DNA of 60,000 nucleotides from Hydractinia symbiolongicarpus (Eukaryota; Cnidaria; Hydrozoa; Anthoathecata; Hydractiniidae): NCBI RefSeq assembly GCF_029227915.1, contig NC_079876.1, positions 14,324,001 to 14,384,000 of the forward strand, read 5' to 3'. Shown piece by piece: positions 24,488 to 35,329 of this stretch (position 1 is its first letter; each line of letters starts with the position of its first letter). The notes under the pieces were generated by a model. It saw only the letters and a program-made list of their open reading frames with translations, ran no database searches and was not told where the DNA came from. The position numbers and the translations under genes were made by a program.

Positions 24488-25910
24488 GGGTTAACTTACG
24501 TATTACAGATAATTTACATCAATAACATTTTTGAAGGTAACATTTCGCTTCGGAAGTTCGTGTTCTGTCAATTACACAGCGAGTTGGAATGTTAAATGTC
24601 CGCTGTTTAGCCAAAAATAAGAATTGTTTTAAATTCCGCTAAAATTGACAGAATCTTTTTTAAAAAACTAATAAGAACTTTTCTTTGATGATAGCCGTTT
24701 TGAATTTGTTCAAAATGGCTCTGCGTAGCTTCATTTTGGTTTCCTTCGCAGGGAAAATAATTTTCTGACGGGCAACACAGTAAATCTTTCAATGGGTTTA
24801 TGACTAGTCTTTGTAATAATAGCCTTTCTCTTCAAAATGATTTCAAGCAGCTTTATTGCGAACACCTTGGAGAGTTTTTATTAGCTTCATGCTAACAGGC
24901 AGACTAAAATTCCGCAAATACCGCTGCGGGAAGTATGTACGAAAGACAAATATCTAAGGATCAGCGAAGCAATAGAATTTTTCACCGGTTAGCGACTAGT
25001 TTCTACACATTCACTGTTTTCCCCAATATTGAATTCCTCAGTTTTTCTTAAGTAATTGTGTAATCCCAACTGAATAATCAACATTGATTGTAGCGACGCA
25101 ACATGTATCAACAGAGAAGGATACCATTCAAAATTTCATGGAACTTTGTTACATTCAGAAGCTGAATACTCATGTACATTTATGAATAATTGATTGAAAC
25201 TTTACATCTTTGAGGTGACGTATCAATGTTTCATTAGAGAAAATAAGAGAATGACCTACTTTCTTTTCGCCAGTCTTTTCTTTTAAATTTACATTGAATT
25301 TAAGTTAATTTTTGTAATTAAACCAAAGAATGTTATTTACTGAGTTTGCAACAATGAGAATTCTCGCAAACGGTACAAGACGTAGATTGCAAATGTTGGT
25401 TACTACACACAAATTGTGCAAAAGAAAGGATTTTAAATTAATGTAAAATCTAAAAACATAGTCCAATCCGCTTAAATAGGTCACCTTTAGTAAAAGCTAC
25501 CAATCCTATCTATATTCAAATAGAAGTCCACTATAAAATAATTCCAATTTGGCCCAAAAAACAAAGATTACGAAGCTGTCTAATTCTTTCAATTCTCTAC
25601 GAATAATTTCTGTCAAATTATTTAATTTTATTTAGTGCTTGAAACTTCAATAAGAAGCGTTAAATCTAGTCTTCCAATTCATCATCGTCTTTTCGACTAA
25701 TCGAAGATGAAAACATATAAGAATAGAAGGATCGAGTTTCTGCGTGAATTGGCAAATAAGTTAGTGGATAGATTATAAATTTAAAACAAAACAAGAAATT
25801 GGAAAAACCCTTTGACAGAATGCTTGAGAAAATAAATATTCCAAAATAGGTGAACAAACAAAAAGTTCTGAAATAGTTACCAAGAAGTTAAAGTCATGGA
25901 GAAATAGAAT
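24488..25910. other. Noncoding stretch with one degenerate Helitron-type end
   Basis: A reversed ACTAGTCGCTAACCGGTGAAAAA end lies at about 24978-25000. Nothing else recognised. Confidence 0.45.
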
Positions 25911-26192
25911 TCACCCCCTGTTATTTTAAAATGAAACATTTACAAGTCATTACATGTCAACACTAAAGGTTCTCATCAATTATTTATACCCAATTCCTAC
26001 CAATCTATATAGCGTAGAGACATATCTCCTGCAGGACGGGGAATTTCAAGAGAAAGTTTCAAATACTCAGAAAGTCCAATGGTTAGAATTATAGAAATGA
26101 TCAGATTGGTGAAAACTACTGAATGGTGAATGTTGAAAAATAGGTAATGTTTTCAATGTTCTTTCTGATGTCTGTTTCGCTAAAGTGAAGTG

Positions 26193-26200
26193 TATATAAA
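26193..26200 (+). promoter_or_regulatory. TATA box of gene B1
   Basis: TATATAAA followed by GCGAAGCTT, 79-86 bp before the ATG. The same block precedes B3 at the same distance. Confidence 0.65.
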
Positions 26201-26278
26201 GCGAAGCTTGGCGTAAGATGAAACCAAACTTTAGACAAATAGAGTGAGGATCTAAAAAATAATATTAAAAAATAAAAC

Positions 26279-27965
26279 ATGTTTAAATTTGTGGTGATTG
26301 GTGGGTTAATTTGTAAATGTTGATAATTTGTAATTAAGTAAAGAATGTTCAAGCCTGATGTTTTTGTTTTAGCATTTTTATCGGTTGCAATTGACATTTC
26401 AATTGGAGGAAATTTCTTTCCAAAAGAATGTCAACACACTTGTACGTTCTTTCGTCCAATTATGAGAAAGATGAAGGTTAATATCTATAAAGCAAATCTG
26501 GGAGAGCAAAAATATGTAAGTACCTTCTTAAAGCCTGCGACGGATTTCGATGTGACATCTTCCCTTTCCATAATACATCAGTGATTAATTAAACCAATTT
26601 CTACAGAATCAAAATGCTTTATTTATATTTATATCTACTTTAACATGATGATAAATTGATTTTTAGGAAAAATTGGTCAAAGATGTGAAGGGGTGTGGTT
26701 ATACTGGCTGTTACTCGTTCAAGCAAACGTTTATGAGCAAGAGACAAGATGTAGGTGATACGTTTTCTTTAAACCAGTTAAAAATCCATTGAAAACGGGA
26801 ATAAAACTTCCTCAGAGCCATTTCTAAGAGAATGCAGGCAATATTATAGACATTTTATAATCACAGAAGCCATGTTGGTCCAAAAAAAAATTTAAGAATC
26901 TGCGATAAAAGAAATTTGGTGACATTCTATACCGAAGTTAAAGTTTACTTTAGTTTACTACAATTTAGCTCCAGGCAAGAATTTGTGTAAATCCATTTCC
27001 AAAATAGAAAAAGAATCTAAATTTTACGGGAATTATAATTCGTAAAAATGGAAAAAATGAGTTTTCTAAAAGCTTTTGCAGTAACTAGTCTTCCGAAATT
27101 TACGCAAAACTGGCGAAAATAATTCCTCTGAAATTCCTCTCCTCAGATCCTTAGTGGATTCCCATTTTTTAAATCACAAATCATTTTATAAGCATTTTCA
27201 TATATTGTAAATGTAGCGCATTTTCGTTCAAATCCTGACTTAGTAACGTAAGCGTCAACTCCGATCACAGCCGTAACTTCGATCCTAGTCGATAAGGGTC
27301 TTGTAAAATCCACTTGGACTGTGATGTATACATCATTGGTCAAACAAACGTTATCTACTTAATCGTTATGTTCGTTGATAAGACCATCAAACTTTCTCAT
27401 ATTTATTTACATTAGCTAAGAGACCATACTACGATTTACAAAACAGTCCATGGACACTTTCCATTTTTATGTTCTTGTTATATAGCATTACCAACGACTA
27501 TTGACTATGCTCAAAAATGTACACTTTTTATCCAATGGACTACCGAAGGAAAGTAATATCACGAGACTGGTGGAGTATCTGAGCAAAAGGACAGAGGTAG
27601 GTACTGCAGAAGCACATGATGGACGTAAATATTTTTAGAACACAAAATTCACTAATACATGTTGTTTCTTTTCGTGAAATAATTTTCATTTTTAAGTCTA
27701 CCTTATTACAGTGCATCATGCACCATATGATGATGGTTCATTATTTCATTTTAAATCAACATACTTTAAAATTTAGGCTGCTCACTTCTGCATGTATGGT
27801 TGGCGAATTAGTGGAAATCCTGACTCGTCGGACAAAACTGCAAAGGTGACGACGACATCATGTTGCAAGCTTGATGTCAATCGACGTTATGTTCGATACT
27901 ATCAGCAACTGAGGAGTGTACTCAGAGATGCATTGAATTTATATGAAGATGAAGGCTGCAAATAA
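26279..27965 (+). CDS. Gene B1: secreted eight-cysteine protein, five exons, paralogue of gene A
   Basis: Exons: 26279-26300, 26373-26515, 26667-26750, 27486-27596, 27777-27965 (22, 143, 84, 111, 189 nt), phases 1, 0, 0, 0, all GT/AG. The 182-residue product starts MFKFVVIAFLSVAIDIS, a signal peptide that needs the 72-bp first intron to be removed; reading from the ATG inside that intron (26345) would also give a hydrophobic start, but the spliced form matches gene A. Cysteines: 27, 31, 65, 70, 125, 149, 150, 181. The spacings C2-C3 (34), C3-C4 (5) and C4-C5 (55) are identical to gene A. One sequon (N107, NIT). Exon 5 ends in a charged helix (YVRYYQQLRSVLRDALNL). AATAAA follows at 28084. Intron 3 is long (735 bp) and holds an antisense open exon. 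Function unknown; a secreted helical signal is the favoured inference. Confidence 0.85.
27143..27354 (-). CDS. Antisense open exon in B1 intron 3, possibly ML (GM2-activator/MD-2-like) domain
   Basis: After an AG acceptor the minus strand reads NVCLTNDVYITVQVDF and continues through RIEVTAVIGVDAYV and FERKCATFTIYENAYKMICDL to a TGA. Alternating polar/hydrophobic beta-strand segments followed by Cys-x(15-16)-Cys are weakly reminiscent of the central part of ML-domain lipid-binding proteins. The near-identical copy at 29159-29370 keeps the frame with only two replacements, which argues for a real exon or a very recent duplicate. No companion exons found. The family guess is weak. Confidence 0.3.
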
Positions 27966-28179
27966 ATTATGCTAGTTTTTTGATTATATTAACTTTCTGA
28001 TACATATACTTGTTAAAAGAATCTAAATATATTTATTTAATGATGTACACTTTTGCCACAATAAGTAATTTTTATTAATTTGGAATAAATAAAATTTTAG
28101 TAAAGTTCCAAGCATTTTGTTTCCCCTACCCATTTTCATTAGCTCCATTGTGCATTTCTAGATATTTTTTTTAGATAAA

Positions 28180-28700
28180 AACTTAACACCTGGAATGTCT
28201 TAAGTTTTGAAGCGCTTTCTCGAATAAGAATTATAAGCGAGTTAGAGGGTCAGAAATAGCGCAGCGTACTTGCTTAGAATTTATGCCGCTACGGATATTA
28301 TTCTCCAGTATTTCTAGCTGTCAGTGTAATTTTAAATAAGCTAGGATGAGACATAAACAACCCAAAAGAAGCTTCTCGAGTGAGCCGTAGTAACTGTACC
28401 TTCGAAAAAATCTTTAGTTTATGTTGACATAATATTCGTATTCTTTCATTTGCTTGAATCGCGTTTCTTCTGTGAGGCATATGGTTTCTATCAGGAAATG
28501 TCTTTCATTTTCTGTCTTCTGTTCACGACGTCGAGTAATAATCCAATTTTTTATTTTGACCAATACTTATCAATATGGAGTTTTTTAACGTGTGGCCCAT
28601 GCAGCCTCCGCCAATACTTCGACCTCGTTTAACATACTTGGTAGTGGCATCTTTAACCGTTATTCAAGAGTTTAGTATTTATAGATCCAACAACTCCCTT
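28180..28700. repeat. 3'-flank repeat of the B unit (copies at 30.21-30.74 and 37.98-38.30 kb)
   Basis: A block beginning ACCTGGAATGTCTTAAGTTT and ending near TTCAAGAGTTTAGTATTTAT recurs after B2; its second half recurs at 37.98 kb and its first part after B3 at 35.17-35.33 kb. The strongest conserved part (28450-28530) is open on the plus strand in all three copies, reading FYQEMSFIFCLLFT or close to it. It could be a diverged exon or just slowly changing DNA. Confidence 0.65.
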
Positions 28701-28840
28701 TTTGCCCACTCGATTGAAATTATTTAGTGAATTTTAGAACTCGAAATGTTGATTTGCTATACGTTCCATCTTTAGGAATTAATATGTCTCTGTGAAAGGA
28801 ATAACATATAAAAGAGTGGAAAATAACAATAGGTTATTTT

Positions 28841-29027
28841 ATGTATGGATACACCTTTCAGGATCCATTTCATGAAAATGAAAATTTAAATCATGTATAT
28901 GTAGAAATGGTTGACTTGAAAATGTTTTTGCCAGGTTTTTTAAGAAGAGACTGTTATAGAAAGAGAATTGCGTAGTATAACAGAGCTATATTTGACCATA
29001 TGATATTTCAAGAGCATGATTTAAGCC
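28841..29027 (+). pseudogene. C1: broken copy of the possible C exon
   Basis: Starts MYGYTFQDPFHENENLNHVY and is stopped by TAG at 28973-28975; the downstream part still reads RAIFDHMIFQEHDLS as in C2. At about 29028 it is joined abruptly to intron-3 sequence of the B unit. Confidence 0.45.
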
Positions 29028-29158
29028 GTTCATAATAACGCCTAATTCTTTGTCACTTCTGGGAATTTGTGTCATTTAGAATTACTAAAAAATATTTGAT
29101 TTTTTAAAAATTTAAGAATCTGCGATAAAAGAAAATAATTCCTCTGAAAATTAGTGGT

Positions 29159-29370
29159 TTAGATCCTTAGTGGATTCCCATTTTTTAAATCACAAATCAT
29201 TTTATAAGCATTTTCATATATTGTAAATGTAGCGCATTTTCGTTCAAATCCTGACTTATTAACGTAAGCGTCAACTCCGATCACAGCTGTAACTTCGATC
29301 CTAGTCGATAAGGGCTTTGTAAAATCCACTTGGACTGTGATGTATACATCATTGGTCAAACAAACGTTAT
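29159..29370 (-). CDS. Second copy of the antisense open exon (ML-like?)
   Basis: Almost identical to the exon at 27143-27354, with TKPL for TRPL and YVNKS for YVTKS, and the same AG acceptor and stop. It sits just upstream of the B2 exons in what was intron 3. Confidence 0.3.
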
Positions 29371-29501
29371 CTACTTAGTCGTTATGTTCGTTCATAAGAC
29401 CATCAAACTTTTTGATATTCAGTTATATTAGCTATGAGACCATGCTATGATTTATAAAACAGTCCATGGACACTTTCCATTTTTATGTTCTTGTTATATA
29501 G

Positions 29502-29986
29502 CATTACCAACGACTATTGACTATGCTCAAAAATGTACACTTCTTATCCGATAGACTACCGAAGGAAAGTAACACAACGAAACTGGTGGAGTATCTGAGC
29601 AAAAGGACAAAGGTAGGTACTACCGAAGTACATGATGGACGTAAATATTTTTACAGCACAAAATTCACTAATCGATGTTGTTTCTTTTCGTGAAATAATT
29701 TTCTTTTTTAAGTCTACCTTATTACAGAAGATTACATCATGCACCATATCATGGTGGTTCATTATTTCATTTTAAATCAACATACTTTAAAATTTAGGCT
29801 GCTCACTTCTGCATGTATGGTAGGCGAATTAGTGGAAATCCTGACTCGTCGGATAAAACTGCAAATGTGACGACGACATCATGTTGCAGGCTTGACATCA
29901 ATCGACGTTATGTTCGATACCATCAGCAACTGAGGAGTGTACTCAGAGATACATTGACTTTATATGAAGATGAAGGCTGCAAATAA
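29502..29986 (+). pseudogene. B2: orphan exons 4 and 5 of a B-type gene
   Basis: Exon 4 (29502-29612, 111 nt) and exon 5 (29798-29986, 189 nt) are fully intact with TATATAG and TTTAG acceptors and a GTAGGT donor. The protein segment keeps all four exon 5 cysteines, with replacements such as G-R for G-W and D-I-N for D-V-N. Exons 1-3 are absent: upstream sequence switches from intron 3 to the C1 block at about 29028. It is either a fragment or an alternative 3' cassette for the B1 transcript, since all introns here are phase 0. AATAAA follows at about 30104. Confidence 0.7.
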
Positions 29987-30209
29987 ATTATGCTAGTTTT
30001 TTGATTATATTATCTTTCTGATACATGTACTTGTTAAAAGAACCTAAATATATTTATTTAATGATATGCAATTTTGCTACAAAAGTAATTTTTATTAATT
30101 TTGGAATAAATATAATTTTAGTAAAGTTCAAAGCAGTTTGTAAGCCCTACCCATTTTCATTAGCTCCATCTTATATTTTGTGCATTTCTAGATATTTTTT
30201 AACTTACTA

Positions 30210-31060
30210 ACTTAACACCTGGAATGTCTTAAGTTTTGAAGCGTTTTCTCGAATAAGAATTATAAGCGAGTTAGAGGGTCAGAAAAAACGCAGCGTACTT
30301 GTTTAGGATTTATGCCGTTATGGACATTATTCTCCGGTATTTTAAACTGTCATAGTAACTTTAAATAAGCTAGGATGAGACATAAACAACACAAAAGAGA
30401 GTTCACGAGTGAGCAATAGTAACTGTACCTTCGAAAAAATCTTAGTTTATGTTGACATAATATTCGTATTCTTTCATTTGCTTGAATCGCGTTTCTTCTA
30501 TGAGGAATATGGTTTCTATCAGGAAATGTCTTTCATTTTCTGTCTTCTGTTCACGACGTCGAGCAATAATCCAATTTTTTATTTCGACCTATACTTATCA
30601 ATATAGAGTTTTTTAACGTGTGGCCAATGCAGCCTCCGCCAATACTTCGACCTCATTTAACATACTTGGTAGCGGTATCTTTAACCGTTATTCAAGGGTT
30701 TAGTATTTATGTTTAAAAGGGTCATCCTTGATAGATAATAAAGGTGAACTATGGTTCCAAAGAACTTTTACTTGCCTTTGAGAGTTTTAAACTAATGTAA
30801 ACGAAAATATTTATTTTGTTTTAAAACTTACCTTTGCAGTTTAACAACGTAATTGCCAATTTTTTACTCGTACTTGCACCATAACTCGGGAGTATAACTG
30901 CAAGCTTATTTTGCGATAGGAAATATGTCGCAAAACAGTTTAAAGATGAATTTTGAATGATATTTATTTTATTGTTTTTGTGAAATAAACTTCATTAGCA
31001 TATATTAAATTCCAACACTGCTATTCTTAAGTAATTTAACTTGCCGCTCAAATAATGTTG
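30210..31060. repeat. 3'-flank repeat of the B unit, longest copy
   Basis: The first half matches 28180-28700; the second half (30713-31040) matches 38270-38560, with shared words such as TTCTTGATAGAT-like and AACAACGTAATTG. Confidence 0.6.
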
Positions 31061-31199
31061 TGGCCTACTCGATTGAAATTACTTAGTGAATTTTAAAAGT
31101 CTAGAAGTTGATTTGCTATACGTTCCATCTTTAGGAATTAATATGTCTCCGTGAAAGGAAAAAGATATAAAAGAGTGGAAAATAACAATAGGTTATTTT

Positions 31200-31388
31200 A
31201 TGCATGGATACACCTTTCATGATCCTTTTCATGAAAATGAAAAGTTAAATCATGTATATGTAGAAATGGTTGACTTGAAAATGATCTTGCCAGGCTTTAT
31301 AACAGGAAACTGTTTTATAAAGAGAATTATGTACTATATCAGAGCTATATTTGACCAAATGATATTTCAAGAGCATGATTTAAGCTAA
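31200..31388 (+). CDS. C2: 62-codon open frame, possible diverged terminal exon of the family
   Basis: Opens at an ATG right after an AACAATAG acceptor-like site and reads MHGYTFHDPFHENEKLNHVY, later GNCFIKRIMYYIRAIFDQM, ending LS-TAA. RIMYYIR aligns with RLLSFFR of the gene A terminal helix, and the preceding Cys sits where the cysteine pair lies in A and B. A TATA-like ATATAAAAG lies 25-33 bp upstream, too close for the usual layout, so it could also be a short gene. No upstream exons identified. C1 is a broken duplicate. Confidence 0.3.
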   Translation: MHGYTFHDPFHENEKLNHVYVEMVDLKMILPGFITGNCFIKRIMYYIRAIFDQMIFQEHDLS

Positions 31389-31389
31389 C

Positions 31390-32650
31390 TTTTGCGGCAC
31401 TTCACTTTAAAATCAAATTTCAAACTTTCTGAGGAATAGATAAAGCATATGGTCCCAAAATCAGCGCACATTTTATTTAAATCTTAACGACTGATTTCAA
31501 TCAGAATATTAATATTTTGGCACACGTATCTCTGATAACCAGGACATTGATTTTTGGATCCTTTTATTGTAATCCATTACAAGTAGAATAATAACTTGAT
31601 ACCACAAAGGATAAACAGCTGGGCATCTTACTGTACATCTTATACATTACTATGCAAGTAATACTATGTACAAGAGGCTGTTGTTATCTATATAACGAAA
31701 CACAAAAATTCACTCATATTTCTGTTCGTTGCGTTAGTTCAGTAGTTTTAACCTAGAGTTTCATGCAAAAGAAACACGAGGCAATGGAACTTCTGTTTAA
31801 TATACGCAAAACCTAAAAGGACTACGCCATTCCCTTAATCAACAAGGACGTTTTTATTCAAATGTTCGCTACTCTTGTTATTATCCTTGTAAATAGCTTA
31901 AAGAAATTTATGGCAAAGATTAAAAGTAAAAATACATAAGAAGATTAGCAGCGAGAGCGTAAACTTAATGCCCATTTTAATTCATATTTCATAAATTTAC
32001 CTAACTAAAAGGTGATATGCAATTAAATAAAGGCTAAACATAGAATGAATCGTTTTAACAGGAAGTGCTCACAATTGTTTTACTTATTGAACTTACAATA
32101 TGGAGCTTAATCTAATATAAGTACAGCAAGAAGAAAACGTTACAGCAGATTCTATTTCCAAATACACGCACATCAAATGATTGGTTCATAGATCACGAAA
32201 CTTTCTCTTTTATCCAACTGAATATTAGGAATTTTTCTGTGGAAAGATTTGCAGATAACAACAATAGATAATAAATATTTGAATTCTAAATTTTATTCCA
32301 AGAAAACATCTGGCATCGACGCTTCCATGTGGAATTAATATAACGATTTTAATTCAGTTAGACTCCCCCACCCAACTCTTTCAACAAAGTTTACTGGTAG
32401 AACTTCAACAGACATGGTGTATTGTAGAGCACAAGGTGATTTTTCTTTACTAATTACAGTCTATTCTTAGCCATTAATTACATTTTTCTAATTTCTTTAA
32501 ACACAGCCAGCTGTTACACGGAAATGGACAAAATTTATTTCAGAGTGTTTGGTTTTTCGGATCTACAAAAAAGCGTACAATTATAAGAGGAAATGAAAAT
32601 CTTTATAATAATAGTGTAGTTCTAAAATCGTTAGACCAGTTAAAGTGTTG
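31390..32650. other. Noncoding stretch before the B3 unit
   Basis: A short piece at 32280-32350 (TCTGGCATCGACGCTTyCAT-like) recurs at about 38655-38730 and 42270-42320. No gene seen. Confidence 0.5.
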
Positions 32651-32927
32651 ATATAGAAAATTTTATTTTAAAATGAAACATTCACAAATCATTACAAGTC
32701 AACAGTAAAGTTTCTTATCCATTATTCATATGTAATTTCTACCAATAGCGTACAAACATATCTTCTGCTGGATTGGGAAATTCAACGGAAAGTTTTAAAT
32801 GCTGAGAAAGTCCTATGGTTAGAATTATGGAAATGATGAGATGGCTGAATGACAAAACTACGGAATGGTGAAAAATAAGTTATGTTTCCACTGTTCTTTC
32901 TGATGTCGGTTTCCCTAAAGTGGGGTG

Positions 32928-32935
32928 TATATAAA
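32928..32935 (+). promoter_or_regulatory. TATA box of gene B3
   Basis: TATATAAAGCGAAGCTTAGCG, 79-86 bp before the ATG, as in B1. Confidence 0.65.
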
Positions 32936-33013
32936 GCGAAGCTTAGCGCAAGGTGATCACAAATTTTAGGAAAATAAAACGAGGACCTGAATAATAATAT
33001 TGAGAAAGAAAAC

Positions 33014-34562
33014 ATGTTTAAATTTGTGGTAATTGGTGGGTTAATTTCTAAATGTTGATCATTTGTAATTAAGTAAAGAATGTTCAAGCCTGATGTTTTT
33101 GTTTTAGCATTTTTATCGGTTGCAATTGACATTTCAATTGGAGGAAATTTCTTTCCAAAAGAATGTCAACACACTTGTACGTTCTTTCGTCCAATTATGA
33201 GAAAGATGAAGGTTAATATCTATAAAGCAAATCTGGGAGAGCAAAAATATGTAAGTACCTTCTTAAAGCCTAGGACGGATTTCGACGTGACATCTTCCCT
33301 TTCCATATAAACATCAGTGAATAATTAAACCAATTTCTACAGAACCAAAATGCTTTATTTATATTTGTATCTACTTTAACATGATTATAAAATGTTTTTT
33401 AGGAAAAATTGGACAAAGATGTGAAAGGGTGTGGTTATACTGGCTGTTACTCGTTCAAGCAGGCGTTTATGACCAAGAGACAAGATGTAAGTGATATGTT
33501 TTCTTTAAATCAGTTGAAAATCCATTGAAAACGGGAATAAAACTGCATTAAAGCCATTTTTAAGAGGATACAGGCAATATTATAGACATTTTATAATCAC
33601 AGAAGCCGTGTCGGTCCAAGAAAAGGCTTTCATAATAACGCCTAATTCTTTGTCACCTCTGAGAATTTGTGTCACTAAGAATCATTGAAAAGTCTTTGTC
33701 TTTTTTAATATTTAGGAATATTTTTCACATTTGGAATTTTTAAGTTAATAAGTCAAAAGTGTAAACTAGTGGATAAGATCCTTACTGGATTTCCATTTTG
33801 TTATCCACAAATCATTTGATGATGCTTACTTAGAAACGCAAGTCTCAACACCGATCACAGCCGAAACTTCGATCCTAGTCGATAAGGGCCTTGGAAAAAT
33901 CCACTTGGACTGTGATGTATACATCATTGGTCAAACAAACGTTATCTACTTAGTCGTTGTGTTCGTTCATAAGACCATCAAACTTTGTCATATTCATTTA
34001 CATTAGCTAAGAGACCATACTACGACTTAATAAAATAGTCCATGGACACTTTCCATTTTTATGTTCTTGTTATATAGCATTACCAACGACTATTGACTAT
34101 GCTAAAAAATGTACACTTTTTATCCAATGGACTACCGAAGGAAAGTAACATCAAGAGACTGGTGGAGTATCTGAGCAAAAGGACAAAGGTAGGTACTACA
34201 GAAGCACATGATGGACATAATTATTATTACAACACAAAATTCACTAATACATGTTGTTTCTTTTCGTGAAATAATTTTCATTTTTAAGTCTATCTTATTA
34301 GAGAAAATTGCATCATGGACCATATGATGGGGGTTCATCATTTCATTTGAAATCAGCATACTTTTAAATTTAGGTTGCTCACTTCTGCATGTATGGTAGG
34401 CGAATGAGTGGAAATCCTGACTTGTTGGATAAAACTGCAAATGTAACGACGACATCCTGTTGCAAGCTTGATGTCAATCGACGTTATGTTCGATACTATC
34501 AGCAACTGAGGAGTGTACTCAGAGATGCATTGAATTTATATGAAGATGAAGGCTGCAAATAA
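33014..34562 (+). CDS. Gene B3: secreted eight-cysteine protein, five exons
   Basis: Exons: 33014-33035, 33108-33250, 33403-33486, 34078-34188, 34374-34562, with the same sizes, phases (1, 0, 0, 0) and splice sites as B1. The 182-residue product has identical exon 1-2 protein sequence to B1 and all eight cysteines. Differences include exon 3 (EKLDKDVKG for EKLVKDVKG, KQAFMTK for KQTFMSK), exon 4 (SNIKRL for SNITRL, which removes the sequon) and exon 5 (VAHFCMYGRRMSGNPDLLD). No stop or frame change is present, so it looks functional. Intron 3 holds a decayed version of the antisense exon. AATAAA follows at about 34680. Confidence 0.85.
33778..33945 (-). pseudogene. Third, decayed copy of the antisense exon in B3 intron 3
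   Basis: Both ends match the copies at 27.1 and 29.2 kb, but the segment with the FERKCATFTIYENAY region is deleted and the frame is broken. Confidence 0.45.
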
Positions 34563-35329
34563 ATTATGCTAGTTTTTTTATTATATTAACTTTCTAATAC
34601 ATGTACTTGTTAAAAGAATCTAAATAAATTAATTTAATGATATAGGCTTTTGCTACAATAAATAATTTTTGCCAATTTGGAATAAAGATAATTTTGGAAA
34701 AGTTCCAATCAGGTTGTTTTCCCCACCCATTTTCATTAGCTCCATCTCATACTTTTTGCATTTCTAGATATTAGTGCGTTTCTTAATTAAAGTTCTTTAT
34801 TTGAAATAAATTCGTGCGTTATAATTAGTATAAAAACTCCATGCTTCTTGTAGAAACACGCATTAACGTCCGATGGTGTAAATTTCTACGCCTATTTCCG
34901 CCCAATCATATTTTCGATTTTTCCCTATTTTTGTGCATTTGGCATCCAGTGAATCAATCTATTTTGATCTAGAAGCGTCAAAGTATCTTTTCAATTCATT
35001 ATGCACACAAAAAAACGGTTTTATTTCATTACAAATGTCGAATAAACTTGTTTGGACCTTTTGTTTAATTGACGATTCAATAAATGACTAAATTATGTCT
35101 AAATAATTAAAACATTATTAAAACGAAATATATGTCAAAAAGGAAAATTTCTTACAATCTTTTGGACATTGCAGGTTTTAAGTTTTAAAACGCTTTCTCA
35201 AATTAGAATTATAAGCGAGTTAGAGGGTTAGGAACTACGCAACGTGGTTGGTTAGGATTTACGCCATTGCTGACAATATTCTTCAACATTTCTCGCTACC
35301 ATAGTAACTTTAAACAAGAAAAACTTTCC

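Noticed and set aside
26345-26584. Unspliced start MFKPDVFVLAF for the B genes
   Set aside because: It begins inside the 72-bp intron 1; the spliced start at 26279 restores the phase-1 structure shared with gene A and keeps length divisible by three.
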